Source: Pseudomonas sp. v388
GTDB taxonomy: Bacteria; Pseudomonadota; Gammaproteobacteria; Pseudomonadales; Pseudomonadaceae
Assembly (NCBI RefSeq): GCF_003935425.1
Contig: NZ_RHQN01000009.1
Span: 1 to 64,000 of the forward strand
DNA length: 64,000 nucleotides
Reading direction: 5' to 3'
Shown here: in pieces, positions 20,552-30,656 of the stretch
Layout of the letters: each line of letters begins with the position of its first letter
Numbering within the stretch: position 1 is the stretch's first letter
Notes under the pieces: generated by a model
Database searches by the model: none
Seen by the model: only the letters and a program-made list of their open reading frames with translations
What the model was told of the DNA's origin: nothing
Program-made: the position numbers and the translations under genes

Positions 20552-21799
20552 TCAGCTCAGACGCAGGCGGCTGGCGCCGACCAGCCAGCTATAGATCAGA
20601 TACAGCACGACGGTTGCCAGCAACAACAAGCCGCCCAACGCTGTCGCCATGCCCCAGTTGATGCTGGTATTGGTATAGAAGGCCACAAAATAGCTGACCA
20701 TCTGATCGTTCGGGCTGCCGAGTAATGCCGGCGTGATGTAGTAGCCGATGGACAGAATGAACACCAACAGGCACCCGGCGCCGATCCCCGCGTAGGTCTG
20801 CGGGAAGTACACCCGCCAGAAACTGGCGAACGGATGGCAGCCCAGGGAAATGGCGGCCCGCATGTAGGTGGGCGAAATGTTCTTCATCACGCTGTAGATC
20901 GGCAGAATCATGAACGGCAGCATGATGTGCACCATCGAGATATAGACGCCGACCCGGTTGAAGACCAGTTCCAGCGGCTTGTCGATGATGCCGATGGCCA
21001 GCAGCGCGCTATTGATCAGCCCGCTCGATTGCAGCAACACGATCCAGGCCGCAACCCGTACCAGAATCGAGGTCCAGAACGGCAGCAGCACTAGAATCAT
21101 CAACAGGTTGCTCTGCCGCGTCGGCAGGCTCGCCAGTAAGTACGCCAGCGGATACGCCAGCACCAGACAGATGGCGGTGATCACCAGCCCCATCCAGAAC
21201 GTGCGGGCGAAAATGTCCAGATAGATGGCCTGATCGGCCGTCGCGGGCGCCAGCTCACCGAGGTCATCGATGCGATGGTCGAGGGCGGCCAGCAGGTAAT
21301 ACGGGGTGACGCTACTGGTATTGCGACGGATCACCTGCCAATACGCCGGGTCGCCCCAACGCTCGTCCAGGGTTTCCAGTGCGTCCTTGTAGGAAGCAGG
21401 TTCGGTTTTGAACGGCAGCGCTCGCGCCGTTTTGCTCAGCAGGCTGCGGTAACCGGCCAGCTCCATGTTCAGGCGCTTGGAGAGTTCTCCCAGCGTGGAA
21501 TTCTTGCGAGTCTCGGCCAACTCCAGGGTCAGGCTCTTATACACCGACTCCGGCGGCAGGCCTTTTCCGTCCCACTTCTGGACTTCAGTCACCGTGTTCG
21601 GCAGTGCCGCGACCACTTCAGGACTATCGACGCTCTTGTAGAGCAAGGCCGCGATGGGTACCAGAAAAACCAGCAGCAGGAAGATGACCAAGGGTGCGAT
21701 CAACGCCTGCGCCTTCCAGCGGTTGACCCGCTCGGCACGGGCAAGACGCTGTTTGAGGTTGGGGCTGGCGCCTTCATTAAGCGGCACGGCGGTGACCAT
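20552..21799 (-). CDS. agtC: ABC transporter permease (AgtC-like)
   Basis: PotB/YdcU-type permease of 415 residues. It is longer than usual because about 150 residues of non-membrane sequence (about 60-210) separate the first helix (about 33-55) from the five-helix transport core. The EAA loop MRAAISLGCHPFASFWRVYFPQTYAG is present. It ends 9 bases before agtD. The large insert probably faces the periplasm; its role is unknown. Confidence 0.8.
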   Translation of the reverse strand: MVTAVPLNEGASPNLKQRLARAERVNRWKAQALIAPLVIFLLLVFLVPIAALLYKSVDSPEVVAALPNTVTEVQKWDGKGLPPESVYKSLTLELAETRKNSTLGELSKRLNMELAGYRSLLSKTARALPFKTEPASYKDALETLDERWGDPAYWQVIRRNTSSVTPYYLLAALDHRIDDLGELAPATADQAIYLDIFARTFWMGLVITAICLVLAYPLAYLLASLPTRQSNLLMILVLLPFWTSILVRVAAWIVLLQSSGLINSALLAIGIIDKPLELVFNRVGVYISMVHIMLPFMILPIYSVMKNISPTYMRAAISLGCHPFASFWRVYFPQTYAGIGAGCLLVFILSIGYYITPALLGSPNDQMVSYFVAFYTNTSINWGMATALGGLLLLATVVLYLIYSWLVGASRLRLS

Positions 21800-21877
21800 A
21801 GCGAACTCCAGAATCTTTAATCAGGGACGCACCCGCACAACGTCGAGCGCGTCCGTATGTCACTTGGCTCGATGCGC

Positions 21878-22909
21878 TTACTTGGCCGCCCAAGAGGTGA
21901 AGCGCTGTTCCAGCGACTCGCCGTTATCGGTCCAGAAGGCGACGTCCATCTGCACCTGATCCTTGATGTTTTCAGGCGTGGTCGGCATGTTCTGCAGGGT
22001 TTCCTTGTCCAGCAGTTTTACCGCCTGGGTATTGGCCGGACCGTAGGCGATGTTCTGGGAATAGGTCTTCTGCTGCTCGGGGCTGAGGCTGTAGGCGATG
22101 AACTTCTTGGCTGCTTCGGCGTTTTTCGAGCCCTTTGGAATGGCCCATGCATCGAAGTCGTAGACGCCGCCGGTCCACACCACCTTGAGGTTGCTCTCTT
22201 TCTGTACCGCGGCAATGCGGCCGTTGTAGGCCGAACTCATCACCACGTCACCGGAGGCCAGATACTGTGGCGGCTGAGCGCCGGCTTCCCACCATTGAAT
22301 GCTCGGTTTGAGTTCGTCGAGTTTCTTGAACGCGCGGTCCTGGCCGTCTTTGCTGGCCAGCACCTTGTAGACGTCCTTCGGCGCAACGCCGTCGGCCATC
22401 AGCGCGAATTCCAGGGTGTATTTGGCGCCTTTGCGCAGGCCGCGCTTGCCGGGGAATTTCTTGGTGTCCCAGAAATCGACCCAGCCTGTCGGCGCGCTGG
22501 CCACCTTGTCGGCGTTGTAGGCCAGAACGGTGGACCACACAAAGAAGCCCGCGCCGCAGGTGCTGATTGCGCCCGGCACGTAGTCGGCTGCATTGCCCAG
22601 AATGGCTGGGTCCAGTTCTTCGAACATGTCCTCGTCGCAACCACGGGCCAGTTCAGGGGATTCGACTTCTACCAGATCCCACGACACGCTCTTGGTGTCG
22701 ACCATGGTTTTGACCTTGGCCATTTCACCGTTGTATTCGCCGGCGATGATCTTGCCGTTACCCGCCTTTTCCCACGGCGCGTAGAACGCTTTCTCCTGGG
22801 CCGCCTTGTTGGCACCGCCAAAGGAAATGACCGTCAGATCCGCAGCCATGGCTTGCCCGGCGCAGATCATGCCCAACGTGATGGCGGTGAACTTCAATGA
22901 TTTCAGCAT
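21878..22909 (-). CDS. agtB: Periplasmic solute-binding protein of the ABC importer (AgtB-like)
   Basis: Binding protein of 343 residues from the spermidine/putrescine-type family. It has a signal peptide (1-23, ...GQAMA-AD) and then DLTVISFGGANKAAQEKAFYAPWEK, typical of the family. I start at MLKSLKF (22909) with a GA-rich site upstream; the frame extends upstream without a signal peptide. Probable ligands are 4-aminobutyrate or 5-aminovalerate, by synteny. Confidence 0.82.
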   Translation of the reverse strand: MLKSLKFTAITLGMICAGQAMAADLTVISFGGANKAAQEKAFYAPWEKAGNGKIIAGEYNGEMAKVKTMVDTKSVSWDLVEVESPELARGCDEDMFEELDPAILGNAADYVPGAISTCGAGFFVWSTVLAYNADKVASAPTGWVDFWDTKKFPGKRGLRKGAKYTLEFALMADGVAPKDVYKVLASKDGQDRAFKKLDELKPSIQWWEAGAQPPQYLASGDVVMSSAYNGRIAAVQKESNLKVVWTGGVYDFDAWAIPKGSKNAEAAKKFIAYSLSPEQQKTYSQNIAYGPANTQAVKLLDKETLQNMPTTPENIKDQVQMDVAFWTDNGESLEQRFTSWAAK

Positions 22910-22991
22910 TTGTTCTTTTCTCCACGAGCAGTGTTGGTAAGCGATTGGAATGGGCGATTCGCTCGCCTCTGTTATTGCTTTTGTCGGTAGA

Positions 22992-24113
22992 TCAATGCAC
23001 TTGCAACGGGTCGAGGGCGCGCACGTGCTCGACTTGCCATCCGATGGGCACGACATCGCCAACGCTCAGCGCAGTGTCGAGTTCGGCAATGGGCTGTTTG
23101 ACGAAAAAGTCGGATTTGCCTGCCACTTCCAGGCGCACACGAACGTGGTCGCCCAGGTAGATGAATTCAGCCACACGGCCCGAGAAGCGGTTGGCGCAGG
23201 TCTCGCTACGACCATTGAGGCTGATGCGCTCGGGCCGGATCGACAGGGTGACCGGCCCGCCGGTCTGGCCGACGTTGACCGCCAGCGCCTGGACTTTCTC
23301 GCCGCGCTCAAGCTCGACGACGCAACGGTCACCGTCATGGCTGACCAGGCGGCCGTTGAGCCGGTTGTTCTCGCCGATAAAGTTGGCGACAAAAGTGTTC
23401 TTCGGTTCCTCATACAGGCTGCGCGGGTCGGCGATTTGCTGGATTTCGCCTTGATGGAATACTGCCACCCGATCGGACATGGTCAAGGCTTCGCCCTGGT
23501 CATGGGTCACATAGACCACCGTTACGCCGAGGCGCTGATGCAGATGCTTGATCTCCATCTGCATATGCTCACGCAATTGCTTGTCCAGCGCGCCGAGAGG
23601 TTCGTCCATCAGCACCAGTTGCGGCTCGAACACCAACGCGCGGGCCAGTGCCACCCGCTGCTGCTGGCCGCCGGACAACTGCGCCGGGTAACGATGGGCA
23701 AATGCGTCCAGCTGGACCATGCCCAAAGCGCGCTTGACCTTCTCGCCGACGTCGGTTTTGCTCATGCCGCGCACCGACAGCGGGAACGCCAGGTTCTCGG
23801 CGACCGTCATGTGCGGAAACAAAGCGTAGTTCTGGAACACCATGCCGATGTCGCGCTTGTGCGGCGGCACATTGTTGATGGCGCGGCCGCCGAGCAGGAT
23901 TTCCCCGGCGGTGGGCGTTTCGAAGCCGGCCAGCATCATCAGGCTGGTGGTCTTGCCGGAGCCGGACGGGCCGAGCAAGGTCAGGAACTCGCCTTTGCGG
24001 ATATCCAGGTTCAGGTCTTTGACGATCAGAACTTCGCCGTCGTAGCTCTTTTGCACACCACGAAAGCTGACCAGAACATCACTCGCCCCAGCGCTTGTAT
24101 CGACGTCGCTCAT
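22992..24113 (-). CDS. agtA: ABC transporter ATPase (AgtA-like)
   Basis: ATPase of the PotA type with Walker A (GPSGSGKT), Q-loop (VFQNYALFPHMT), signature LSGGQQQRVALARAL, Walker B (LVLMDEPLGALD) and the switch His (VTHDQGEA), then a C-terminal TOBE domain. I start at ATG 24113 (MSDVDTSAG), though a GTG at 24122 is possible. It is the first gene of the importer operon, 217 bases downstream of agtR. Confidence 0.85.
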   Translation of the reverse strand: MSDVDTSAGASDVLVSFRGVQKSYDGEVLIVKDLNLDIRKGEFLTLLGPSGSGKTTSLMMLAGFETPTAGEILLGGRAINNVPPHKRDIGMVFQNYALFPHMTVAENLAFPLSVRGMSKTDVGEKVKRALGMVQLDAFAHRYPAQLSGGQQQRVALARALVFEPQLVLMDEPLGALDKQLREHMQMEIKHLHQRLGVTVVYVTHDQGEALTMSDRVAVFHQGEIQQIADPRSLYEEPKNTFVANFIGENNRLNGRLVSHDGDRCVVELERGEKVQALAVNVGQTGGPVTLSIRPERISLNGRSETCANRFSGRVAEFIYLGDHVRVRLEVAGKSDFFVKQPIAELDTALSVGDVVPIGWQVEHVRALDPLQVH

Positions 24114-24330
24114 TACCCACACCTATGTCATGTCTGCGTGGATTGAAGACTAGAACAAGCCGCAGGCCCCGCAAATCGGGGGCTGCGAGAGATTCACCTC
24201 AGCGTGGCGGAAGGCTGCGGGTAGGGATTGCCCTACAGAGGTGGCGGGATTTGGCATGTGGAATTCTGAGCGCCTTGTAGGAGCGGAGCGCCGCCCCATC
24301 CGCCTACACCTGAACATGTCGTTTTCAGGC

Positions 24331-24960
24331 TCAGAGCAGCTTGTGCTCCATCGCATATTTCACCAGGTCCGCCAGCGAAGTGACGTTGAGCTTCTGCATC
24401 AAACGCGCTTTGTGGGTGCTGATGGTCTTGCTGCTGAGCGCCAGTTGCTGGGCGATGTCGTTGACGTTGGCGCCCTGGGCCAGACGTTCGAACACCGAAA
24501 ACTCCCGCTCGGACAGCGATGCATGCAACGGCCGGTTGTCGGTCAGGCCGACCTCGAAAACCATTCGGTCCGCCAGTTCCGGGTCGATGTAGCGTCCGCC
24601 CGCCGCGACCCGACGAATTGCGGTCAGCAACAGAGCAGGGTCGCTGTCTTTGGTGGCGTAGCCTGCCGCTCCGACCTTCAGGGCACGCGCCGCCATCTGC
24701 GCTTCGTCATGCATCGACAACACCAGAATCGCCGGCGGGTTGCTCATTGCCCGAATCCTGGGGATCGCTTCGAGGCCGTTCATGCCGGGCATGGAAATAT
24801 CCAGCAGCACCACTTCACAAGGAACCTGGCGCAGGGTTTCAAGCAGCTGCTCGCCGTTACCGGCCTCGCCGACCACTTGCAGGTCCTTGGCCAGGCCGAT
24901 CAGTTGCTTGATCCCTTCCCGCACGATGGTGTGATCTTCGGCTACCAATACACGAATCAC
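24331..24960 (-). CDS. agtR: LuxR/NarL-type response regulator (AgtR-like)
   Basis: Protein of 209 residues with a receiver domain (phosphoacceptor Asp in VVLLDISMPGMNG) and a C-terminal LuxR helix-turn-helix (LSEREFSVFERLAQGANVND...). Its ATG overlaps the agtS stop by 4 bases. It lies directly upstream of the agt transport genes, matching AgtR, which activates the transporter in P. aeruginosa. Confidence 0.8.
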   Translation of the reverse strand: MIRVLVAEDHTIVREGIKQLIGLAKDLQVVGEAGNGEQLLETLRQVPCEVVLLDISMPGMNGLEAIPRIRAMSNPPAILVLSMHDEAQMAARALKVGAAGYATKDSDPALLLTAIRRVAAGGRYIDPELADRMVFEVGLTDNRPLHASLSEREFSVFERLAQGANVNDIAQQLALSSKTISTHKARLMQKLNVTSLADLVKYAMEHKLL

Positions 24961-26954
24961 TTTGCTCGCTCCTGTGCGACGCGGCCCAACGGAATGTAGG
25001 CGCGCAAGGTTGTGCCTTCACCCACCTCGCTGTCCAGCTCCAGACGCCCGCCCAGCATCAGCATGCGCTCGCGCATCCCGACCAGTCCGAACGACACCGC
25101 CCTGCCCGGCTGCATGGCGAAACCCAGGCCATCATCGACAACGGTCATGCACATCACGCCATCCTCCAGCGTAAGGCTGACTTCCACAGTGTGCGCCTGG
25201 GCGTGTCGGATGACATTGGTCAGTGCTTCCTGAAGAACCCGGAACAACCCGGTGGCGCCGGCATCGCTGAGCAGCGGCAGGTTTTCCGGAATATCCACCA
25301 GGCAAGGAATCTGCGTGCGCGCCTCGAAACGCCGCGCCTGCCATTCAATGGCCGACGCAATCCCGGCGTCCAGAATCGGCGGGCGCAGCGCGGTGGCCAC
25401 ATCGCGGACCAACTGGAACAGCTGCGCAATCAGGCGTTTCATGCTGTTCAGCCGATCCGCCAGGCCCGGGTCCAGATCGGCATAGGCCAGTTCACACATG
25501 GACGTTTCCATCTTCAGTACGGTCAGCATCTGGCCGAGTTCATCGTGCACCTCACGCGCTATTCGCGCTTTTTCCTCTTCCCGAACGCTTTCCAGGTGAG
25601 CCGACAGCTCGCGCAATTGATCATGCGCCCGCCGCCGATCACTGACGTCGGTGAGAAACACCACCAGGTACTCCGCATCGCGAAAGCGCAGGAAGCTCAG
25701 AGATGCATCGACCGGTAACAGGCTGCCATCGGCCCGCAAGCACAGGGTTTCGAATGCTTGCGGGGTGTCCTCGCTGGAGCGGGCGTTCATCCACAGATTC
25801 AACCAACGGTCCATGTGCAGCCCTGGTTCGAAATCGATCACCGGGCGGTCGACCACCTTGCCCGGCGGATAACCCAGCATGGTTTCGGCAGCGCGGTTGG
25901 CGTAGCGCACGCGGCTGTCCCAGTTGACCCACAGGATGCCCACCGTGCTCTGGTCGATGGAAAACTGCGCCAGCCGCAGGGCTTCCTCACCCTCCACGCG
26001 TCGAGTGATGTCTTCCCGCGCCGTGAGCAATTCCTGCTCAAGCGCCTGTTGCTGACGCCGTTGCCAGATAACGATGGCCAGGCACCCGAGTAACATCACC
26101 AGCAGCAACAGACAAAGGTTTTGCCACAGCCCCGGCGACTCGCTGAGGTGCGTGGACTGCAGAGGCATCCAGCGCGTGTGCAGCTGATCCAGCTCCCTGG
26201 CGGGAATGGCCCGCAAGGCCGCGGCGACGATGCCCGCCAGTTCGGGCGCATCGCGTCGCGAGCCGATGCGCAGTAACTGTGGCAGCCCGATATCACCTAC
26301 CACGGCCAGTGCGGCGAATTCGGGTTCGCGCAACAGACGGCTGAGCTGGGCTTCATCCACCACCGCATAACGCGCCTGCTGGCTGAGCAACAATTGCAGC
26401 GCCTGTCGCTCCAGCGGCACGCCTTGCAGGTTCAGCTGCGGGTAGTTGCTGCGCAGATAATCGGCGGTGGGGCCTGGCATGCGCACTGCGACGCGGGAAC
26501 GGCTGTCGAGGCTTTCCAGATCCACCGCGGCACCCGCTCCACGTTCGCCGACCAGCAGTTGCGACACCCGCAAGTACGGATCGGAAAACAGCCAGAGCCG
26601 CAGGCTGGCCGGGGTCTGCATCAGGCCCGGCGCCAGGTCTACTTCCCCTCGGGCCAGCGCCTGTTCCAGTGCCGCCTGATCGGGAAAGTTTCGCCACAGC
26701 AGCTCGACCCCGAGCGTGGCGGCGAAGACATTCATCAGGTCGACATTGGCACCCGACAGTTGTTGCAGGCGTTGATCGAACTGCGCATAGGGCGAGCGCA
26801 TGACCAGGCCGACCCGCAATGGCCCGTGGGCGTCCAGCCAGCCGCGCTGCGCCTGGCTCAGCTCGGCCGACGGAGCCGGCATGGGTTCGTCCGCGCGCAC
26901 GGTTGCCGCCAGCACCATCAAGAGCACAGCCACGCAGCCGATAAAACGAGTCAT
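24957..26954 (-). CDS. agtS: Sensor histidine kinase with periplasmic solute-binding domain (AgtS-like)
   Basis: Membrane sensor kinase of 665 residues. The order is a signal peptide (1-22), a bacterial solute-binding type 3 domain (about 35-270), a membrane helix (about 283-303), a PAS domain (about 335-450), HisKA_3 with REVHDELGQ (phosphoacceptor His) and HATPase_c with DDGLGF. The solute-binding input suggests direct sensing of an amino-acid-like ligand. I start at ATG 26954, which gives the signal peptide. It is coupled to agtR. Confidence 0.82.
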   Translation of the reverse strand: MTRFIGCVAVLLMVLAATVRADEPMPAPSAELSQAQRGWLDAHGPLRVGLVMRSPYAQFDQRLQQLSGANVDLMNVFAATLGVELLWRNFPDQAALEQALARGEVDLAPGLMQTPASLRLWLFSDPYLRVSQLLVGERGAGAAVDLESLDSRSRVAVRMPGPTADYLRSNYPQLNLQGVPLERQALQLLLSQQARYAVVDEAQLSRLLREPEFAALAVVGDIGLPQLLRIGSRRDAPELAGIVAAALRAIPARELDQLHTRWMPLQSTHLSESPGLWQNLCLLLLVMLLGCLAIVIWQRRQQQALEQELLTAREDITRRVEGEEALRLAQFSIDQSTVGILWVNWDSRVRYANRAAETMLGYPPGKVVDRPVIDFEPGLHMDRWLNLWMNARSSEDTPQAFETLCLRADGSLLPVDASLSFLRFRDAEYLVVFLTDVSDRRRAHDQLRELSAHLESVREEEKARIAREVHDELGQMLTVLKMETSMCELAYADLDPGLADRLNSMKRLIAQLFQLVRDVATALRPPILDAGIASAIEWQARRFEARTQIPCLVDIPENLPLLSDAGATGLFRVLQEALTNVIRHAQAHTVEVSLTLEDGVMCMTVVDDGLGFAMQPGRAVSFGLVGMRERMLMLGGRLELDSEVGEGTTLRAYIPLGRVAQERAK

Positions 26955-27064
26955 CAATGTGTCGCTCTCGTGTGAATGCAGGTTGAGCACAGCCCTTGCC
27001 CGGGCCTGACAAATACCGATCAACGCTTTACGCTGCCGGGATAGTTTCTGGCCTGGAATATCCG

Positions 27065-28039
27065 ATGTCCCCTACCCTTCGCGCAACGTTTCCTGCGTTG
27101 CTTTTGTCATTGATAGTACCTTGCGCGCTGCCGGCCATGGCAGCGGACCCAGCCCCCAAGGAGCCGGCCGCCGCCGAACAGGCACCGGTCGAGCGAGCGC
27201 CGTTGCCGACCCGTGCTCAGGAAGACGCCATAGCCCTTGAGCGGCAGTTGCCCCGCCAGGACCTGCAACAACTCCAGGCCGGGGAGGAAAGCTTTCTGGC
27301 GCTGTGGAAACCTGCCAACAGTGGCGACCCCAAAGGGGCGGTCATCTTGCTCCCTGGCGCCGGCGAATCACCTGACTGGCCCGACACCATCGGCCCTCTG
27401 CGGCGCAAGTTTCCCGATGTCGGCTGGGCCACATTGAGCTTTTCGTTGCCTGACGTGCAGGACCCGGCCCTGATGCCTCGCGAGCCTGACGCAACTCCCG
27501 CCGACGTCAAACCCGAAGCGGCCAAGGAGCAGCCGACCGATGCGGCGGCCAGCGAAGCGGCCACGAGCGTCGATGCACAGGCCGCCGCCGATACCGCCAG
27601 GGCGGCTGCCGATGAGGAACGCGCCAAGGCCGAAGCCGAGCGTGTCTTTGCCCGCATCGACAGCGCCGTTGCTTTCGCCCAGCAGAACAAGGCGTCCAGC
27701 ATCGTGCTGCTGGGACACAGCAGTGGCGCGTATTGGGCCGCCCGCTACCTGAGCGAGCGCCAGCCGCCGGCGGTGCAGAGGTTCGCCATGATCGCCGCGC
27801 GCGAGCCTGTCGATGCCACGCCTTCGCTGCTGGATATGGTCCCGACCCTGAAGATGAAGACCGCAGACTTCATCTACAAGAATCAGACCCAGCGGGCGGC
27901 CACCGACCGTTTGCAGGCCAGCAAACGCGCCAAGGGACCGGGATTCACCCAGATCGGCTTGATGGACATCGCCGGCAACACCGAGGCCGAACAGGAGCAG
28001 TTGTTCCGCCGGGTTCGTGGCTGGGTCGAAGCGAAGTAA
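27065..28039 (+). CDS. DUF3530-family secreted alpha/beta-hydrolase-like protein
   Basis: Protein of 324 residues with a signal peptide (1-26, ...LPAMA-AD). It has a hydrolase-like fold signature (VILLPGAGESPDWP near the start; LLGHSSGAYWAARYL as the nucleophile elbow) interrupted by an Ala/Glu-rich low-complexity stretch (about 140-200), probably helical. Function unknown. I start at ATG 27065 because it begins the signal peptide. Divergent from agtSR. Confidence 0.78.
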   Translation: MSPTLRATFPALLLSLIVPCALPAMAADPAPKEPAAAEQAPVERAPLPTRAQEDAIALERQLPRQDLQQLQAGEESFLALWKPANSGDPKGAVILLPGAGESPDWPDTIGPLRRKFPDVGWATLSFSLPDVQDPALMPREPDATPADVKPEAAKEQPTDAAASEAATSVDAQAAADTARAAADEERAKAEAERVFARIDSAVAFAQQNKASSIVLLGHSSGAYWAARYLSERQPPAVQRFAMIAAREPVDATPSLLDMVPTLKMKTADFIYKNQTQRAATDRLQASKRAKGPGFTQIGLMDIAGNTEAEQEQLFRRVRGWVEAK

Positions 28040-28058
28040 CGGATGAGCCGATGCGAGT

Positions 28059-28077
28059 GGAGGCCGGTTGGGCCTCC
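28059..28077 (+). terminator. Candidate terminator between the DUF3530 and TerB/J-domain genes
   Basis: GGAGGCC-GGTTG-GGCCTCC, a 7-base perfect stem followed only by TCTAAAA, lies between convergent genes. The weak T-run keeps the confidence moderate. Confidence 0.45.
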
Positions 28078-28078
28078 T

Positions 28079-28845
28079 CTAAAACCCGCGCCGCGCCTTG
28101 ATCACGCGATAAGCGCTGTGCAACTGGCTGGTTTTTTCGGTGGCGGCACGTACCTGAAGCGAGTTGGCGCCGGCGCCGGCGACCTTGTCCGGATGATGCC
28201 GACTGAGCAGCCGGCGATAGGCGCGCTTGATGCTCACCGGGTCTGAATCGGCCTGGACACCCAGCAGCTTCAGGGCGCCGTTGTATTCATCGCCACTGGT
28301 GACGACCTTCGGACGCCTCATCGGATCATATTCGGTCGCCAGTGCCTCGACGCGCACGTCCGTCCAGCCCAGCCACATGCCCCACACACCAATCAGGTCA
28401 CGCTCGTGGCGGCTTGCCTTGCCGTCGGCCCACGCCATGCGCCAGCAGGCATGCAGCAGACTTTCCGCCACCGCAGGCTGGCCGCGCAGGCGGCGCAAGT
28501 AGCCACGCAGGCCGTCGCTGCCGTCCCGACCGCGATAGAACGCCAGGATCGCTCGCCGCTGCGCCGCTTCATCGAGGTTCAGACTGCGCATTTCCACCCG
28601 CGCCTGATTGATGTGACTGGCTACGACTCGCCCGCCACTCTTGGCCAGACGCCCCAACAGCACGAACAACAGTTCGTCCTCATGGATCGCCGGCCTGCCT
28701 CCCAGCCGCTCCCGCAGATGCGCCCAGCTATGCAGTTGCAGACGACGATCCACGGCCTGCCCGAGCAAGGCACCCAGCAGCGCACCGGGTATGCTGGCGA
28801 TCGCATAACCGACCCCTGCGCCAAGCAGCGTGCCAGGCCAGAGCA

Positions 28846-28846
<1 letters not shown>
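28079..28846 (-). CDS. DjlA-like membrane-anchored TerB/J-domain co-chaperone
   Basis: Protein of 255 residues. A Gly/Ala-rich membrane segment (about 5-32) resembles the dimerising helix of DjlA, followed by a TerB-like helical domain (about 50-170) and a C-terminal J domain with the HPD motif (RHHPDK). J domains stimulate DnaK. Its start overlaps the murU stop by one base (TGATG), so it is coupled to amgK-murU. Confidence 0.85.
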
Positions 28847-29517
<671 letters not shown>

Positions 29518-29570
29518 TCAGGCCTCTTCCAGACAATTCGCGTGTTCAGCAACATGACGGACCCTCGTAT

Positions 29571-30596
29571 TCAAGCCGGGGCTTGCGCAGGCTGCTGCAG
29601 ACTGGTCAGCAACTGCCCCAGCTCAGCCAGTTCGGGACGACGCGACAGCACCGCTTCTATATAGGAGAAGAAACGCGGTACATCCTCCAGATAGCGCGGC
29701 TTGCCGTCGCGGTGGCAGATGCGGGCAAAGATCCCGATGACCTTCAAGTGGCGCTGCACACCCATCAGGTCACTGGCACGCTCGAAGCTGGGGAAATCTT
29801 CCTGCACCGCGATACCCAACCCGCGTGCCTTGTCCCAGTACAGCTTCAGCCACTCGCTGACCTGCTCTTGCGGCCAGCTGAGGAATGCGTCCTTGAACAG
29901 GCAGGTGATGTCATAGGTGACCGGACCGTAGACAGCATCCTGAAAGTCCAGCACACCGGGATTGGGCTCGCTGAGCATCAGGTTGCGCGGCATATAGTCG
30001 CGATGCACCAGCACCTTGGGCTGCGCCAAAGCGCTTTCGATCAACAGATCGCTGACCCGCTGCCAGACAGCCAGCTGTTCGGCGTCCAGCTCAACGCCCA
30101 GATGACGCTTGACGTACCACTGGGGAAACAGCTCCAGCTCGCGGCGCAGCAGCGCTACATCGTAGCTGGGCAGCGGCGCATCCATCGGCAACTGCTGGAT
30201 CGCCAACAAGGTGTCGATTGCATCGCCAAACAGCCTGTCGGCGTTATCGGCATCAATCACATCCAGATAAGTCTGGCGTCCCAGATCGTTGAGCAACAGG
30301 AAACCTTGCGCCAGGTCCTGGGCATATATCAACGGCACATTGGCGCCCGACTTGCTCAATAAATGAGCGATATCCACGAACGGCTTGCAGTTTTCCTGGG
30401 GGGGCGGTGCATCCATGACAATAAAAGTTCGTCCGCCGCCCTCCCAGCGGAAATACCGGCGGAAACTCGCGTCACTACTGGCCCCGGTCAATGTGGCCGG
30501 GGGAACGGCGCCCCAATTCTTGGCCGCGAACAGTGCTGGCAACTGCTCATCGAGCCAAACTTTCAGGGATTGCAGGCGTATATCTTGATCTGGCAT
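29571..30596 (-). CDS. amgK: N-acetylmuramate/N-acetylglucosamine anomeric kinase
   Basis: APH-fold sugar kinase that phosphorylates MurNAc (and GlcNAc) at C1. The 341-residue protein has the catalytic loop VHRDYMPRNLM and metal site LDFQD. It is the first gene of amgK-murU-djlA-like. Only 60 bases separate its start from a group II intron inserted upstream. Confidence 0.92.
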   Translation of the reverse strand: MPDQDIRLQSLKVWLDEQLPALFAAKNWGAVPPATLTGASSDASFRRYFRWEGGGRTFIVMDAPPPQENCKPFVDIAHLLSKSGANVPLIYAQDLAQGFLLLNDLGRQTYLDVIDADNADRLFGDAIDTLLAIQQLPMDAPLPSYDVALLRRELELFPQWYVKRHLGVELDAEQLAVWQRVSDLLIESALAQPKVLVHRDYMPRNLMLSEPNPGVLDFQDAVYGPVTYDITCLFKDAFLSWPQEQVSEWLKLYWDKARGLGIAVQEDFPSFERASDLMGVQRHLKVIGIFARICHRDGKPRYLEDVPRFFSYIEAVLSRRPELAELGQLLTSLQQPAQAPA

Positions 30597-30656
30597 TACA
30601 AGGGTCTCCGACGGCGCTAGCCGTCAAGCGGGTCATGCTTTATCATCCGGAATCTT

